Of a DNA stretch of 47,462 bases, positions 1 to 9,108 are shown one piece after another. The notes beneath the pieces are model-generated. The model had not been told where the DNA came from. It did no database searches and saw nothing but the letters and a program-made list of their open reading frames with translations. The stretch spans positions 1 through 47,462 of the forward strand of contig JAUQQM010000004.1 in assembly GCA_030549895.1 (NCBI GenBank), given 5' to 3'. Each line of letters opens with the position of its first letter. The stretch's first letter is position 1. The position numbers and the translations under genes are program-made. Source of the DNA: Patescibacteria group bacterium (GTDB taxonomy: Bacteria > Patescibacteriota > Minisyncoccia > UBA6257 > HR35).

Positions 1-1034
1 TGTGGTTTGTTGGTTTTTTAGAAGGAACTGCTGATGCTTTAGTCAATATTTTTAAAATTTTTTCAGGAAGGTTATCTGACTATTACAATAAAAGAAAAAT
101 TTTTGCTGTTTTAGGCTATACAATTTCCAATCTTACAAGATTTTTTCTTTATTTTGTAAATACTATTTGGCAAATATTTACCCTAAGAATTATTGATAGA
201 GTAGGGAAGGGATTAAGAGATGCACCTCGCGATGCCTTACTTTATCTTTCTTCAGACAAAGAAGAACTTAATAAATCATTTAATTTTCATAGAGCTTTTG
301 ATACTATTGGCGCTATTTTAGGCCCTCTTTTAGGTTTTTTTCTCTTAAATTATTTTTTGAACTTGAATTATAGAATTTTATTTTTACTTGGAGCCCTTGT
401 TGGTTTTTTAGCAATTTTAACTTTTATTTTTGTTGAAGATAAAAAAGAACCTCATAATAGAAACAAAAAATTTATCTTTGATTTTAAAATTTTTTCATCC
501 AAAATAAAGCTTTATCTTCTTTCATTTTTCATTTTTTCTTTAGGTTATTTTCCTTTAGCTTTAGTTCTTTTAAGGACTCAGGCAATTGATCCCTCGTTAA
601 AATTTTTCCCTTTGTTTTATTTTATTTTTAATTTATTTTTTGTAATTTTTGCTTTTATTTTAGGCAGAATTGCTGATAAATTTGGCGAGGCAAAAATTTT
701 AACTACTGGATTTATATTTGCAATTATTTCTTACTTTTTATTTTTACTTAACATTAATTTTTTTGTGATTTTAGGAATTATTGTTTTAGCATTTAGTTTA
801 GCTTCAATAGATGGAATAAAAATGGTTTATATAGGTAAAAATGTTTCTTCTGAATATTTAGCAACCTCCCAAGGCACTTTAAATGCTCTTTTTGGTATAG
901 GCCAACTTCTTGGTGGTTCATTTGCTGGTTATATTTGGACAAAATTTGGTTTTACTTATTCGTTTACAATCGGTATAATCTTAATGTTAATTTCTCTTTT
1001 AATCCTTCTAAAATCACTAAAAATCAATGCTTAA
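1..1034 (+). CDS. MFS transporter, 5'-truncated by window edge
   Basis: Frame 3 is open from base 3 (WFVGFLEGTADALVNIFKIFSGRLSDYYNKRKIF...DRVGKGLRDAPRDAL) and continuous with the 357..1034 ORF; MFS loop motifs and many TM segments. Confidence 0.85.
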   Translation, partial: WFVGFLEGTADALVNIFKIFSGRLSDYYNKRKIFAVLGYTISNLTRFFLYFVNTIWQIFTLRIIDRVGKGLRDAPRDALLYLSSDKEELNKSFNFHRAFDTIGAILGPLLGFFLLNYFLNLNYRILFLLGALVGFLAILTFIFVEDKKEPHNRNKKFIFDFKIFSSKIKLYLLSFFIFSLGYFPLALVLLRTQAIDPSLKFFPLFYFIFNLFFVIFAFILGRIADKFGEAKILTTGFIFAIISYFLFLLNINFFVILGIIVLAFSLASIDGIKMVYIGKNVSSEYLATSQGTLNALFGIGQLLGGSFAGYIWTKFGFTYSFTIGIILMLISLLILLKSLKINA

Positions 1035-2535
1035 GAAAATAATAATTTTTATAATAGCATCAGTAACTCTGTTAGTTTTATTATTTTTATCTCGCCCTTA
1101 TCTTGAAAAAATTTATTTTAAACCGCAAGAGAAAATAAAAGAGAAAATAGAGCAGGGAATTAGTGGTTTAGAAGATAAAGAAGTTTATGAAGTTGTTTTT
1201 GAAAATTTAGAGATACCTTGGAGTATTGTTTTTTTGAATGATAATGAGATTTTAGTTACCGAAAGAGTTGGAAAAGTTAAAATCTTAGATTTAAAAAATA
1301 AAAAGTTGCTTCAAGAATTTAAAATTGAAGAAGTAAAACATATTGGTGAAGGTGGTCTTTTGGGGGTAACCTTACATCCTAATTTTTCTCAAAATAATTT
1401 TGTCTATTTTTATTACACAACAGAAAAAGATGGAAATTTAATCAATAAAGTTGAAAGGTATATTTTAAAATTAACGCAAAACGGAAAATATGAACTTATA
1501 AAAGGAAAAACAATTGTTGATAATATACCAGCAGGAAATGTTCATAATGGTGGCCGAATAAAATTTGGTCCTGATGGCTATTTATATATCACTACTGGAG
1601 ATGCTGGTAATTCTCAAAACTCACAAGATATAAATTCTCTGGGAGGAAAAATTTTAAGAGTAAAAGATGATGGAAGCTTGCCAGAGGATAATCCCTTCAA
1701 GAATTTAACTTATGCTTACGGAATTAGAAATTCACAAGGTATTACTTGGGACAGTCAAGGAAATCTTTGGTCGATTGATCATGGAAGATCTGGAGTGAAA
1801 TCTGGTTTGGATGAAATTAATTTGATTGAAAAAGGTAAAAATTATGGCTGGCCTATTATTCAAGGAGATGAAACACAAGAGGGAATGGAAAAACCAATTA
1901 TTCATTCAGGCGAGGATATAACTTGGGCACCTGCTGATTTAATTTACTATAATGGTAATTTATTTTTTACTGGACTTCGTGGCCAAGGTTTGTATCAATA
2001 TAATATTAAAAATAAAAAGTTAACTCTTCATTTCTTTCAAAAATTTGGTAGATTAAGAGCAATAACTTTAGGTCCTGATGGTAATTTCTATATTTCAACT
2101 TCAAATAGAGATGGCAGAGGTTATCCTAAAGAAGGAGATGATAAAATAATCAAAGTTAATACAACAAAACTTTTTGAAAAAGAAATATCAAAAACAATAA
2201 TAATCGAATCTCCAAAAGCAAATGAAATCGTTGACTCTCCGCTTATTATTAAAGGTAAAGCAAAAGGTAATTGGTTTTTTGAAGCAACCTTTCCAGTTAC
2301 TTTAGTTGATTGGGATGGAAAAATTATTGCTGAAAGTTATGTTGAAGCAAAAGATAATTGGATGACAGAAGATTTTGTTCCTTTTGAAGGAAAATTAGAG
2401 TTTAAAAACCCATCCTTTCCAAATACTGACATTAACCATTTTTCTCATCGAGGAACATTAATTTTTAGAAATTCTAACCCATCAGGCCTTTTAGAAAATC
2501 AATATTATTTCGAACTACCAATCAGGTTTAAGTAA
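1027..2535 (+). CDS. PQQ-dependent sugar dehydrogenase (GSDH/sorbosone dehydrogenase family) with C-terminal Gmad2-like Ig domain
   Basis: LEIPWSIVFLNDNEILVTERVGKV, GEGGLLGVTLHPNF, NVHNGGRIKFGPDGYLYITTGDAG; C-terminal SPKANEIVDSPLIIKGKA...LVDWDGKIIAE typical of Gmad2; N-terminal membrane anchor. Confidence 0.85.
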   Translation: MLKKIIIFIIASVTLLVLLFLSRPYLEKIYFKPQEKIKEKIEQGISGLEDKEVYEVVFENLEIPWSIVFLNDNEILVTERVGKVKILDLKNKKLLQEFKIEEVKHIGEGGLLGVTLHPNFSQNNFVYFYYTTEKDGNLINKVERYILKLTQNGKYELIKGKTIVDNIPAGNVHNGGRIKFGPDGYLYITTGDAGNSQNSQDINSLGGKILRVKDDGSLPEDNPFKNLTYAYGIRNSQGITWDSQGNLWSIDHGRSGVKSGLDEINLIEKGKNYGWPIIQGDETQEGMEKPIIHSGEDITWAPADLIYYNGNLFFTGLRGQGLYQYNIKNKKLTLHFFQKFGRLRAITLGPDGNFYISTSNRDGRGYPKEGDDKIIKVNTTKLFEKEISKTIIIESPKANEIVDSPLIIKGKAKGNWFFEATFPVTLVDWDGKIIAESYVEAKDNWMTEDFVPFEGKLEFKNPSFPNTDINHFSHRGTLIFRNSNPSGLLENQYYFELPIRFK

Positions 2536-2880
2536 TTTTATTTTAATTTATGATTAAATTAAAAGGAAAAATAGGTATAGGTTTTATATGCTCAACCTAT
2601 AATTCAACCCTTTCTACAAATCACACAATAATGCTAAAAAATTTAAATTAATTTTTTATTACGCAAAATAGAAGAGAATTTTGGAGATTAAAGTAAAAAG
2701 TATAAACGTCGGATTTAAGTTTTTTATGGTTTATATAAATAAAACATCTTTATGACTTTATCTTTGTGATTAACAGGTTTACCTTTCTTAACAGAAAAAA
2801 TTTTATAAATAAATTTATCAGCTAATTTTAAAACTTAGAACGATGTTGAAACATTATAAATTATGTTATAATAGTAGTTC

Positions 2881-3501
2881 ATGAGATTAGCTTATTTTAG
2901 AAAATCTAATTTTGATTTTGAAAAAACTTTATATAATTTAAAGGAAGAGTTAAATAAGGAAGGTTTAACTTTGATAGGAGAGTTTAATCTTGATGACTTT
3001 GGTAAAGTTTTAAATGTTTGTAATTCTGAGTGGATAACGAAAATTATTGAAAATGCTAAAGATTTTATTGGCTTACTACCTTGTTTAATTGTAATTTTTA
3101 AGAAAAATGATGATATTTTTGTTGGTATTGGAAATCCAAGTTTAATAGGGGAAATATCTGATAATTCTGAAATTATAGAATTAGCTCAGAAAGTTGATTT
3201 ATCTCTTAAAAAAATAGTAGATAATGCTTGTGGCGTTGGTCCTCTTAAAATTAAAAGTATTAAACTTTATGCAACCACTACTTGTCCTTATTGTAAAATG
3301 GAGGCTGCTTGGTTAGATGAAAATAAAATTAAGTACGAAATTGTTTATGTAGATATTAATCCAATAGCTGCGGAAGAAATGGTAAGAAAGACTGGCCAGA
3401 TGGGCGTACCAGTTACAGAAATTATTTTTGAAAATGGTGATGTCGAATATGTTATTGGGTTTGATAAATATACCCTTCAAAATTATCTTTTTAATAAATA
3501 A
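2881..3501 (+). CDS. glutaredoxin-domain protein with N-terminal extension
   Basis: KLYATTTCPYCKMEAAWLDENKIKYEIVYVDINPIAAEEMVRKTGQMGVPVTEI glutaredoxin/NrdH-like CPYC motif. Confidence 0.8.
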   Translation: MRLAYFRKSNFDFEKTLYNLKEELNKEGLTLIGEFNLDDFGKVLNVCNSEWITKIIENAKDFIGLLPCLIVIFKKNDDIFVGIGNPSLIGEISDNSEIIELAQKVDLSLKKIVDNACGVGPLKIKSIKLYATTTCPYCKMEAAWLDENKIKYEIVYVDINPIAAEEMVRKTGQMGVPVTEIIFENGDVEYVIGFDKYTLQNYLFNK

Positions 3502-3536
3502 GATTAGTAAATAAAAAGTAAAAAGGAGGTGATAGT

Positions 3537-3548
3537 ATGGTTATGTAG
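3537..3548 (+). other. 3-codon mini-ORF (MVM*) with strong Shine-Dalgarno
   Basis: aaaaggaggtgatagtATGGTTATGTAG; SD identical in form to that of the next gene. Confidence 0.4.
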
Positions 3549-3604
3549 AAAATTTTTTTATATATTATTTTCTTTAAACTTTAAACTAAAAAAGGAGGTG
3601 AAAA

Positions 3605-3883
3605 ATGAAACTAACGGAAATAATTGAGTATATTGTTGATTTAGGGCTAAAAATAAAACAAATTTTAGGTGAAGGTAATCTATACGCTGTGGTTTGCTAT
3701 CAATCTGACGGCGTTCAGTTTTTATATATTATTTTTAAAGATAAACCGATAGTTGTAGATAGTGCAGAAGCAGATATTTATGTAACTGAAATTTTTCAAT
3801 TAAACAATGAAGTGAGTATAAAATACGCGTTGATAACCAAAGATGGCAAGAAAGTCGTAAAATACAAAAAAATAAAATTATAA
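3605..3883 (+). CDS. small conserved-looking protein of unknown function
   Basis: 92-aa ORF with strong SD aaaaaaggaggtgaaaaATG, followed by a terminator. Confidence 0.7.
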   Translation: MKLTEIIEYIVDLGLKIKQILGEGNLYAVVCYQSDGVQFLYIIFKDKPIVVDSAEADIYVTEIFQLNNEVSIKYALITKDGKKVVKYKKIKL

Positions 3884-3891
3884 TGTTATCA

Positions 3892-3922
3892 GGGGGCAAC
3901 ATTTCGCCCCCTTTTATTTTTG
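3892..3922 (+). terminator. Rho-independent terminator
   Basis: GGGGGC-aacatttc-GCCCCC followed by TTTTATTTTTG. Confidence 0.85.
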
Positions 3923-3983
3923 CTTTTTATAAAGAGTGTTTTATATTATAATTTAAATCATAATAGACTTTTAGTTTGTTAAC

Positions 3984-4967
3984 ATGATTGAATTGATATT
4001 TTGGGCAGTTATATTTATTATTTCCTTGCTTGTTTTATTAAAAGGAGCAGATTGGCTTGTTATAGGTGCAGAAAGAATTGGTTTAGCTATAGGTCTTTCA
4101 CCTTTTATTGTTGGAGTTGTTATTGTCGGTATAGGTACTTCATTTCCTGAACTATTTTCTTCTTTAGCTGCAGTTTTTAAAGGAGTTCCTGAAGTAGTCG
4201 CTGCTAATGTTATTGGTTCTAATATAGCTAATATTTTACTTATCGTAGGTATTTCTGCAATTTTTGGAAGAGGTTTAGTTGTTACAAAAAACTTAATTGA
4301 TTTAGATTTACCCCTTTTAGCAATTGGAACAGTTTTGTTTTTAGGTGTTGTTTGGGATAAACAAATAACTATTGGTGAATCAATTTTGATGCTTCTTACA
4401 TATTTTGTTTATTTTCTTTATACAATTTTGTATAAAGAAAAAGAAGAAGAGATAAGTGAAAATTCTGAAGTATTATTAAAAGGAGAAATAAATATAACTA
4501 AAGAAGTTAATGCCCATAAACTTAGATTTAAAGATTTCTTTATGGTAATTTTTGGAATTTTGGGTATTTTTTTAGGTGCAAAATATTTAATTGAGGCATT
4601 AGTTAACCTTTCGTTAATATTAAATGTTGCTACTGGACTAATAACTATTACAGCTGTTGCTGTTGGAACTTCTTTTCCAGAACTTTTGGTTTCAGTAAAA
4701 GCTGCTTATGATAAAAAACACGAAATTTCTTTGGGTAATATTTTTGGTTCAAATATTTTTAACGCTTTTGTAGTAACTGGTTTACCTGGAATATTTAGTA
4801 GACTACCTGTAGATGAAAAAACTTTTTATGTTGGAGTTCCAACGATGGCTATCGTTACTTTACTTTTTGTTATTTCTGGTATATCAAGAAAAATTCATAT
4901 CTGGGAAGGTGCTTTTTATGTTTCAGCTTATGTTTTATTTATAGCTAAACTTTTTAGTCTTTTTTAA
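3984..4967 (+). CDS. calcium/sodium antiporter (CaxA/YrbG family)
   Basis: Duplicated alpha repeats GVVIVGIGTSFPELFSSLAA...NVIGSNIANI and ITAVAVGTSFPELLVSVKAA...GNIFGSNIFN. Confidence 0.92.
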   Translation: MIELIFWAVIFIISLLVLLKGADWLVIGAERIGLAIGLSPFIVGVVIVGIGTSFPELFSSLAAVFKGVPEVVAANVIGSNIANILLIVGISAIFGRGLVVTKNLIDLDLPLLAIGTVLFLGVVWDKQITIGESILMLLTYFVYFLYTILYKEKEEEISENSEVLLKGEINITKEVNAHKLRFKDFFMVIFGILGIFLGAKYLIEALVNLSLILNVATGLITITAVAVGTSFPELLVSVKAAYDKKHEISLGNIFGSNIFNAFVVTGLPGIFSRLPVDEKTFYVGVPTMAIVTLLFVISGISRKIHIWEGAFYVSAYVLFIAKLFSLF

Positions 4968-5285
4968 GATTAAAATTTCAGATACTCTCAAAAAGGAATT
5001 TAGTATGCTGTTTTAATCTTTATTTAATCATATTTCAGGTCATTTTTTGTAACCTGATTACGAAAAACTGATCGTCTTTTTTGTTTTTCTATTGCTTTCA
5101 ATTACTTTAAATTATTTTCTTTTTAGAGTTAAAAATAGTAAATTAACAAATTAACCCCAAAATTCCTTTTTATCAAATTAAAAAAATCTCTAATTTGGCA
5201 TCTTTTATTTTGGTAAGTGTAATTACCTTTATCTCTCACTATCTGCCAATCCAAAACCTTCCCAACAAGTGATAAAATTAAATTA

Positions 5286-5381
5286 ATGAGACAAGATTAC
5301 GAGCAAAAATTTTACAATCTTTTAACTAATATGTTTGTTGGTAATTTTAATGCGAAAATAAAAAATAATGGCTTTATTTAA
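5286..5381 (+). pseudogene. 31-codon ORF remnant, possibly the N-terminus of a DNA methyltransferase-type gene
   Basis: MRQDYEQKFYNLLTNMFVGNFNAKIKNNGFI*; preceded by TAAAAT 7 nt upstream; resembles remembered N-termini of CPR DNA methylases. No supporting search run. Confidence 0.25.
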
Positions 5382-6270
5382 AATTCAAAAGGGTAAAAAA
5401 GTTAAGAAATTAGCTCCTAATAGAATAAATTTTGAAAAGGATCTTAATAAATTTTTCGAAAATAATCTGGAAGAATTACTTAATATAACCTTTCTAGCGT
5501 CTGAATATCCTACAAGTTTTGGCGGAAGAATTGATACCTTAGGAATTGACAAAAATGGTGCACCGGTTATCATAGAATATAAGAAAACCCAAAACGAGAA
5601 TATAATCAATCAAGGTTTATCTTATCTCCGTTGGTTATTAGACCATAAAGCAGATTTTGAAATTTTATGCAGAAGAAAATCAATTAACTTAAAAATTGAC
5701 TGGAATTCGCCTCGTGTTATCTGTGTTGCTGAAAGCTTTAATAAATTTGATTTAGATACAGTTGCAATTCTTCCTATAAAAATAGAACTTTTAAGATATA
5801 AATTTTACGAAGATAACATTTTACTTTTAGAACCAGAAACCTATCAAGAAATAAAAATTTCAAAAAGCTTTTTAAAATCTAAAAAAGAAAAGTTAAACTT
5901 GCCTAAACAATTTTCCATTAATGATCATTTAAAAAGAGCTAAAAAACCTATCCAAAAAATTTTTAATATTTTAAGAGAAAAAATTATATCTCTTGATAAA
6001 AATATCACTGAAGAACCAAAAGCAAAATATATTGCTTACAAACTTTCAACTAATTTTGCAGATGTTGTTATTTTAGTTAATAGTTTAAAAATATTTTTAA
6101 ATGTAAAAAGCGGGCAACTAAACGATCCTTACAATATTGCCCGAGATCTTACTAAACCAAAACCAATTGGTCATTGGGGTAACGGAGATTATGAAATTAG
6201 ATTAAACAAAGAAGAAGATATTAATAAAGTTTTTGAATTAATAAAGCAAAGTTATAATTTAAATAAATAA
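5368..6270 (+). CDS. PD-(D/E)XK nuclease-like protein with C-terminal DUF5655-like domain
   Basis: SFGGRIDTLGIDKNGAPVIIEYKK (D...ExK-like); C-terminal HLKRAKKPIQKIFNILREKI...YIAYKLSTNFADVV...IGHWGNGDYEIRL typical of DUF5655. Confidence 0.75.
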   Translation: MALFKIQKGKKVKKLAPNRINFEKDLNKFFENNLEELLNITFLASEYPTSFGGRIDTLGIDKNGAPVIIEYKKTQNENIINQGLSYLRWLLDHKADFEILCRRKSINLKIDWNSPRVICVAESFNKFDLDTVAILPIKIELLRYKFYEDNILLLEPETYQEIKISKSFLKSKKEKLNLPKQFSINDHLKRAKKPIQKIFNILREKIISLDKNITEEPKAKYIAYKLSTNFADVVILVNSLKIFLNVKSGQLNDPYNIARDLTKPKPIGHWGNGDYEIRLNKEEDINKVFELIKQSYNLNK

Positions 6271-6273
6271 ATT

Positions 6274-8301
6274 ATGCCAAAATTACCAGATCCATTTTTT
6301 AATAAACCAACAGAGAATCAAATTAAACTTACGAGATCAATTTTGGATTTAATTTTTAAAGATCCTCAAGCGAAATACGGCTTGAAAGAATTTAAAGATA
6401 TAAAATTGGAAGAAGTTTTAATTATTTTTGAGAAAGAAAAAGGAAAATTTTATCTAAATTGCTTAAAAAGAGAAAAAGAAATTTTAGTTTATGATAAAAA
6501 CAAAAATATTTCTCATCCAGAAGAAATCGTTCGCCAACTCTGGCTTTATAAACTTATTAAAGAGTATAAATATCCATTAGATCGAATAGAAGTAGAAAAA
6601 TCAGTTCATTTTGGAAGAGAAGTACATGCAAAAAAGGCAGACATTGTAATTTACAAAGAAGATAAAATCACCCCTTACATCATTTTTGAGGTGAAACAAC
6701 CTGAAGTAAAAAAAGCTGAAGAACAACTGAAATCTTATCTTTCAGCAGAAGGGGCAGAAGGTGGTGTTTGGTCAAATGGAAAAGAAAAATTTATTCTTTA
6801 CCGACCTTATCCAAAAGAATATGTTGCCACTTTATCTGATATTCCTCGAGCTGATCAAACTTGGGACGATCTTTTTGAGGAGAAAAAGACATATAATCAA
6901 TTAAAATCAGATTTTGATCTTCTTTATATTATTAAAAGGCTTGAAGAACTGGTTTTAGCTCAAGCTGGAGTGAATGTTTTTCAAGAAGTTTTTAAATTAA
7001 TTTATGCAAAACTTTATGATGAAGATCAAGCAAAAAATGTAAGAAAAGACAAAGAGGTTTTATTTAGAGCCTATAAAGATCCAAAGAAAACATATCAAAT
7101 TATAAATTATGAACTCTTTCAAAGGGCCATCGGCAAATGGTCGGATGTTTTTAATCCTCTTGAAAAAATTGAATTAACACCAGATCAGCTTCAAGTATGC
7201 GTACCTTTAATGGAAGATATAAAACTTTTTGAATCAGGAAGAGAAGAATTAGATATTATTGATAATGCTTTTGAATATTTAGTTACTGAAGTTTCGAAAG
7301 GAAAAAAAGGCCAATATTTCACCCCTAGAAATGTAATTAAAATGTGCGTTAAAATGTTAAATCCAAAAGAAAACGAATATGTTATTGACCCTGCTTGTGG
7401 TTCCGGAGGCTTTTTAATTCATACAATGTATTGGGTTTGGGACAACTATTTAAAAGATGCTTCAATCGATGCAAAAAGAGAATATGCCGGAAGATATTTA
7501 TTTGGAATAGATTTTGACGAAAATATGAGAAAAACTTCCCAGGCTTTAATGCTTATTGCAGGAGATGGCAAGCATCACATTTTCAAAAGAAACTCATTAG
7601 ACGCTAGAGATTGGGTAAGGGAAGAAGCAGAAGAAGCAAGAAGTGAAATTAAAAGAGCAAGACTTTTAGCAAGATTTGAAAATCCAGTAGAGGATGAAGA
7701 AAACAGAAAAACTTTTAGATATTTAAACTTTGATGTTTTAATAACCAATCCTCCATTTGCTGGCGAAATTACAGATTCAGGCCTTTTAAGACAATATGAG
7801 TTTGCCAAAAAAGATGGAAAATTAAAAAGAAAAATGGAAAGACATCTTTTATTTTTAGAAAGATGTTTAGATGCCATTAAACCAGGAGGGCGAATGGCAA
7901 TTGTTTTACCACAGGGTGTTTTGAATAACACAAATTTACAATGGGTAAGAGAGTGGTTATTGAAGAAGGCAAGAATTTTAGCAGTGGTTGGCCTTCATGT
8001 TAACACTTTTAAACCTCACACAGGTACAAAAACTTCGGTGTTATTTTTGCAAAAATGGAATGATGATCCAAAATCAGGGCCATTAAATCCATATCAAGAA
8101 GATTACCCAATTTTTATGGCAGTTTCTAAAAAAGCCGGTAAAGATAATTCAGGAGAATATGTTTACAAAAAAGACGAAAAAGGAAATTATATTTTAGATG
8201 AAAAAGGTCGACGCATTTTAGATCACGATTTAGACGAAATCGCCGAAGAATTTATTAAATTTGCGAAACAACAAGGATTTAGTTTTTGGGCTCATTCGTA
8301 A
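6274..8301 (+). CDS. Type I/IIB-like N6-adenine DNA methyltransferase with N-terminal HsdR_N-type nuclease domain
   Basis: N-terminal HAKKADIVIYKEDKITPYIIFEVKQPE (PD-(D/E)XK); GKKGQYFTPRNVIKMCV, motif I DPACGSGGFL, motif IV NPPF. Confidence 0.88.
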   Translation: MPKLPDPFFNKPTENQIKLTRSILDLIFKDPQAKYGLKEFKDIKLEEVLIIFEKEKGKFYLNCLKREKEILVYDKNKNISHPEEIVRQLWLYKLIKEYKYPLDRIEVEKSVHFGREVHAKKADIVIYKEDKITPYIIFEVKQPEVKKAEEQLKSYLSAEGAEGGVWSNGKEKFILYRPYPKEYVATLSDIPRADQTWDDLFEEKKTYNQLKSDFDLLYIIKRLEELVLAQAGVNVFQEVFKLIYAKLYDEDQAKNVRKDKEVLFRAYKDPKKTYQIINYELFQRAIGKWSDVFNPLEKIELTPDQLQVCVPLMEDIKLFESGREELDIIDNAFEYLVTEVSKGKKGQYFTPRNVIKMCVKMLNPKENEYVIDPACGSGGFLIHTMYWVWDNYLKDASIDAKREYAGRYLFGIDFDENMRKTSQALMLIAGDGKHHIFKRNSLDARDWVREEAEEARSEIKRARLLARFENPVEDEENRKTFRYLNFDVLITNPPFAGEITDSGLLRQYEFAKKDGKLKRKMERHLLFLERCLDAIKPGGRMAIVLPQGVLNNTNLQWVREWLLKKARILAVVGLHVNTFKPHTGTKTSVLFLQKWNDDPKSGPLNPYQEDYPIFMAVSKKAGKDNSGEYVYKKDEKGNYILDEKGRRILDHDLDEIAEEFIKFAKQQGFSFWAHS

Positions 8302-9108
8302 ATGGTGAGCAATTTAAAAAAGAGAATTTTAGATGAATTTAAAAAAAGCGGTTTTCCAATAGAAATAGAAGCAGTTAGAATTTTAGAAAATATGGGATGG
8401 GAAGCCTCAAATCAGCTAGGTTATTTAGATGAAGATGAAAATAAATGGCGACGAGTAGACCTACGAGCCGTACGGGCAGAAAATATAGAGGAATCACAGG
8501 TTTATAAAAGATTAGTGCTACATCTTTATATTGAATGTAAACATTCAGATAATCCATGGGTATTTTATGTAAGAGAAAAAGAAAAAATGCCATTTCATCC
8601 ATTTGAAATACTTTCTATATTAAAAGAAGTAAGTTGCCCCCCTGTACTTCCTAAGAGTTTTTTAGATGAAAAACAATGGCAGATGATCTTTCACTTTTTA
8701 AAATTAAAAGACATTGGTATAATTTCTTTTGAACCGTTTACTCAAAAAGGAAAAGATAAGATTTTCGAAGCTTCAAGCCAAGTAGTTAAATCTTTAAAAT
8801 ATTCGTTAGAAAGGAATAAAACAAATTTATCTAATTTATCTACAGTAAAGCATTCAGTTTTTTGTTGGGCATATCCGATAATTTTAACTGATGCTAGAGT
8901 GTTCGCTTTTTATGGAAAGAATAGACCATTGGTAGAGGTTCAACACCTTCCCTATTTGTTTAATTATAAAGAAGAAGATTTTTTAATTGATATTGTGTAT
9001 TTAGATTATTTTAATAAATATTTACAACTTATAGGCGAAGAATTTGAAGCGTTAAAAAAGAATATTAATTTATTACAACCCCATCGTTTAAACAAGGATT
9101 ATTTATGA
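8302..9108 (+). CDS. uncharacterised protein in RM locus, possible PD-(D/E)XK fold
   Basis: ILENMGWEASNQLGYLDEDENKWRRVDLRAV...LHLYIECKHSDNPW (D...ExCK-like); adjacent to the methylase stop and overlapping the next gene. Confidence 0.6.
   Translation: MVSNLKKRILDEFKKSGFPIEIEAVRILENMGWEASNQLGYLDEDENKWRRVDLRAVRAENIEESQVYKRLVLHLYIECKHSDNPWVFYVREKEKMPFHPFEILSILKEVSCPPVLPKSFLDEKQWQMIFHFLKLKDIGIISFEPFTQKGKDKIFEASSQVVKSLKYSLERNKTNLSNLSTVKHSVFCWAYPIILTDARVFAFYGKNRPLVEVQHLPYLFNYKEEDFLIDIVYLDYFNKYLQLIGEEFEALKKNINLLQPHRLNKDYL

Noticed and set aside
2720-2840. Minus-strand fragment VLKLADKFIYKIFSVKKGKPVNHKDKVIKMFYLYKP*
   Set aside because: Looks like a decayed C-terminal gene remnant but lacks a start and I cannot assign a family; too weak to list.
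5385-5609. Minus-strand ORF 74 aa
   Set aside because: Antisense to the DUF5655-type CDS, no recognisable family or start signals.
7575-7931. Minus-strand ORF 118 aa
   Set aside because: Antisense to conserved methyltransferase motifs; spurious.
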